Shown here piece by piece: positions 5,077 through 6,369 of a stretch of DNA of 6,369 nt. Position numbers and translations under genes: made by a program. The notes beneath the pieces were generated by a model. That model searched no databases. It was not told where the DNA came from and saw nothing but the letters and a program-made list of their open reading frames with translations. Positions within the stretch are counted from its first letter, which is position 1, and every line of letters begins with the position of its first letter. The DNA is from CAYNYF01 sp964401385 (GTDB lineage Bacteria > Planctomycetota > Phycisphaerae > SM23-33), in NCBI GenBank assembly GCA_964401385.1, contig CAYNYF010000128.1, positions 1 through 6,369 of the forward strand. The letters are read 5' to 3'.

Positions 5077-6369
5077 ATGACCTCGGAAAAGCCGGCCAAA
5101 CCCAAGATCTCGGTTCCGGAAGAGGCGGAATCCATCATCCATCCCGACGCGGCGCCGCGGGCTGATGAGAGCGAGGAAGTGCAGGTGACGGTGCCGGAGA
5201 TCGCCGCCGTCATAATCCTGCGGACGGCGGTGGTTTTTCCCGGCATGGTCGCGCCGCTGCCGGTGGGACGGGAGAAGTCGCGGCGGCTGCTGGCCGACGT
5301 GCTGCCCGACCAGCGGGCGATTGTGCTGCTGGCCCAGCGGGACGTGGAGGTCGAAGAGCCGTCGGTGGCGGATCTTTACGAGGTGGGCACGGCCGCGAGA
5401 GTGCTCAAGCTGCTGCGGAACGAAGACGGCAGCCAGACCATCATCGTGCACGGGGTGGTCCGCGTTCACATCGACGAGTTCGTGCAGACCGAGCCGTACT
5501 TCAAGGCCCGCGTCAGCCCGCTGACCGACGAGGTCCCCTCGACCACGGAGATGCAGGCCCGGCTGCTGGACGTGCGCAACCAGGCGCTGCGGATCGTGCA
5601 GCTCTCGCCCAACGTTCCGGAAGAGGCGACGGTGGTGATCAACCGGCTGGAGCAGCCCGGCCCGCTGTCGGACTTCCTGGGCGCCAACCTGCCGCTGGAG
5701 CTGTCCCTGAAGCAGCAGTTGCTCACCGAGGACAACGTCCTCCGCCGGCTGGAAATGCTTCAGCGCCACCTCATCCGCCAGGTGGAGCTGCTGGAGCTGA
5801 GCGGGCAGATTCAGGAGCAGGTCCGGGCCAACATCGACAAAGACCAGCGCGAGTACTTCCTTCGGGAGCAGCTCAAGGCCATCCAGAAGGAGCTGGGCCA
5901 GATCGACGAGCAGACGGTCGAGATGGACGAGCTGAGAAAGAGGATCGACGCGGGCGGCATGAACGAGCAGGTGAAGGCCGAGTGCCTCCGGCAGCTCCGC
6001 CGGCTGGAGAGGATCCCGCCGGTGAGCCCCGAGTACACCGTCACCCGCACCTACCTGGACGTGATGGTGGAGCTGCCCTGGAACCAGGCCACCCAGGATA
6101 ACCTCGACATCCGCCGGGCCCGCCGCATTCTGGAGGAGGACCACTACGGGCTGGACGTCGTCAAGAAGCGCATCCTGGAGTACCTGGCGGTGCGGAAGCT
6201 CGCGCCGGGCTCGCGCGGGCCGGTGCTGTGCTTCGTGGGCCCGCCGGGCACGGGCAAGACCTCCATCGGCCAGTCCATCGCCCGGGCCCTGGGGCGGAAG
6301 TTCATCCGCATGTCCCTGGGCGGCATGCGCGACGAGGCCGAGCTGCGCGGGCACCGGCGCACCTACATC
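5077..6369 (+). CDS. lon: ATP-dependent protease Lon, N-terminal 431 residues (runs off the right edge)
   Basis: Lon is a homo-oligomeric cytoplasmic AAA+ serine protease that unfolds and degrades damaged and regulatory proteins. From ATG 5077 the frame is open to the end of the window. An acidic, probably disordered extension of about 40 residues precedes the LON substrate-binding domain, which starts at IAAVIILRTAVVFPGMVAPL (about 42-61) and continues with LLAQRDVEVEEP and the helical part to about 235. A coiled segment then contains the family signature DKDQREYFLREQLKAIQKELG (254-274). VMVELPWN (329-336) leads into the ATPase domain, with HYGLDVVKKRILEYLAV (356-372), Walker A GPPGTGKT (388-395) and SLGGMRDEAELRGHRRTYI (413-431). 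Walker B, the sensors and the Ser-Lys proteolytic dyad lie beyond the window, so activity cannot be judged. The Shine-Dalgarno GAAGGG (5061-5066) lies inside the end of hsp20. Lon type is LonA, judged from the N-domain. Confidence 0.97.
   Translation, partial: MTSEKPAKPKISVPEEAESIIHPDAAPRADESEEVQVTVPEIAAVIILRTAVVFPGMVAPLPVGREKSRRLLADVLPDQRAIVLLAQRDVEVEEPSVADLYEVGTAARVLKLLRNEDGSQTIIVHGVVRVHIDEFVQTEPYFKARVSPLTDEVPSTTEMQARLLDVRNQALRIVQLSPNVPEEATVVINRLEQPGPLSDFLGANLPLELSLKQQLLTEDNVLRRLEMLQRHLIRQVELLELSGQIQEQVRANIDKDQREYFLREQLKAIQKELGQIDEQTVEMDELRKRIDAGGMNEQVKAECLRQLRRLERIPPVSPEYTVTRTYLDVMVELPWNQATQDNLDIRRARRILEEDHYGLDVVKKRILEYLAVRKLAPGSRGPVLCFVGPPGTGKTSIGQSIARALGRKFIRMSLGGMRDEAELRGHRRTYI

Noticed and set aside
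4768..6354. A 528-codon open frame antisense to hsp20 and lon.
   Set aside because: It is the shadow of strongly biased lon codons: its translation is mostly Leu, His, Val, Gln, Arg and Asp with no recognisable domain, while the opposite strand encodes unmistakable Lon.

Overview
The window looks like chromosomal DNA from a high-GC member of the Planctomycetota, possibly of the class Phycisphaerae. The clues are a prepilin-type N-terminus of the form found in very large numbers in that phylum (an AFTLVELLVVISIIALL core followed by ISMLLPTL), an HtrA with a leading helical segment before its protease domain, strong G/C preference at third codon positions, and GTG starts. The assignment is by pattern recognition only.

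Layout. (1) Positions 1-157, minus strand: the 5' end of a type IV pilin/pseudopilin-like gene that runs off the left edge, with a near-consensus sigma70-type promoter 40-67 bases upstream of its start. (2) Positions 333-584, minus strand: a compact 83-residue conserved-looking protein of unknown function with its own candidate promoter at 693-721. (3) Positions 848-2737, plus strand: a 629-residue polytopic membrane protein of the GT-C glycosyltransferase type, divergent from (2); its promoter contains a 10-bp direct repeat at a 21-bp pitch. (4) Positions 2909 (or 2837) to 4450, plus strand: an HtrA/DegP-family serine protease with intact His-Asp-Ser triad and two PDZ-like domains, closed by a perfect 16-bp-stem intrinsic terminator. 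(5) Positions 4633-5070, plus strand: a small heat shock protein (Hsp20) without a C-terminal IXI motif, followed after 6 bases by (6) lon, 5077 to the right edge: the N-terminal substrate-binding domain and Walker A of an ATP-dependent Lon protease.

How it fits together. Genes 4-6 form a protein quality control neighbourhood: an exported or membrane-tethered protease/chaperone (HtrA), then an apparent two-gene operon pairing a holdase chaperone (Hsp20) with the cytoplasmic AAA+ protease Lon. The terminator at 4509-4551 and an extended -10 promoter at 4563-4571 separate HtrA from hsp20-lon, so the two units are probably transcribed independently. The glycosyltransferase and the small unknown protein have no evident functional link to them.

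No wholly new system is visible. The most useful leads are regulatory: a hairpin that could cover the hsp20 ribosome binding site and start codon, an inverted repeat at the predicted hsp20 transcription start, a direct repeat in the glycosyltransferase promoter, and a shared TA(C/T)AATG -10 form upstream of three plus-strand genes. Several long open frames antisense to, or out of frame with, the glycosyltransferase, htrA and lon genes are composition artefacts.
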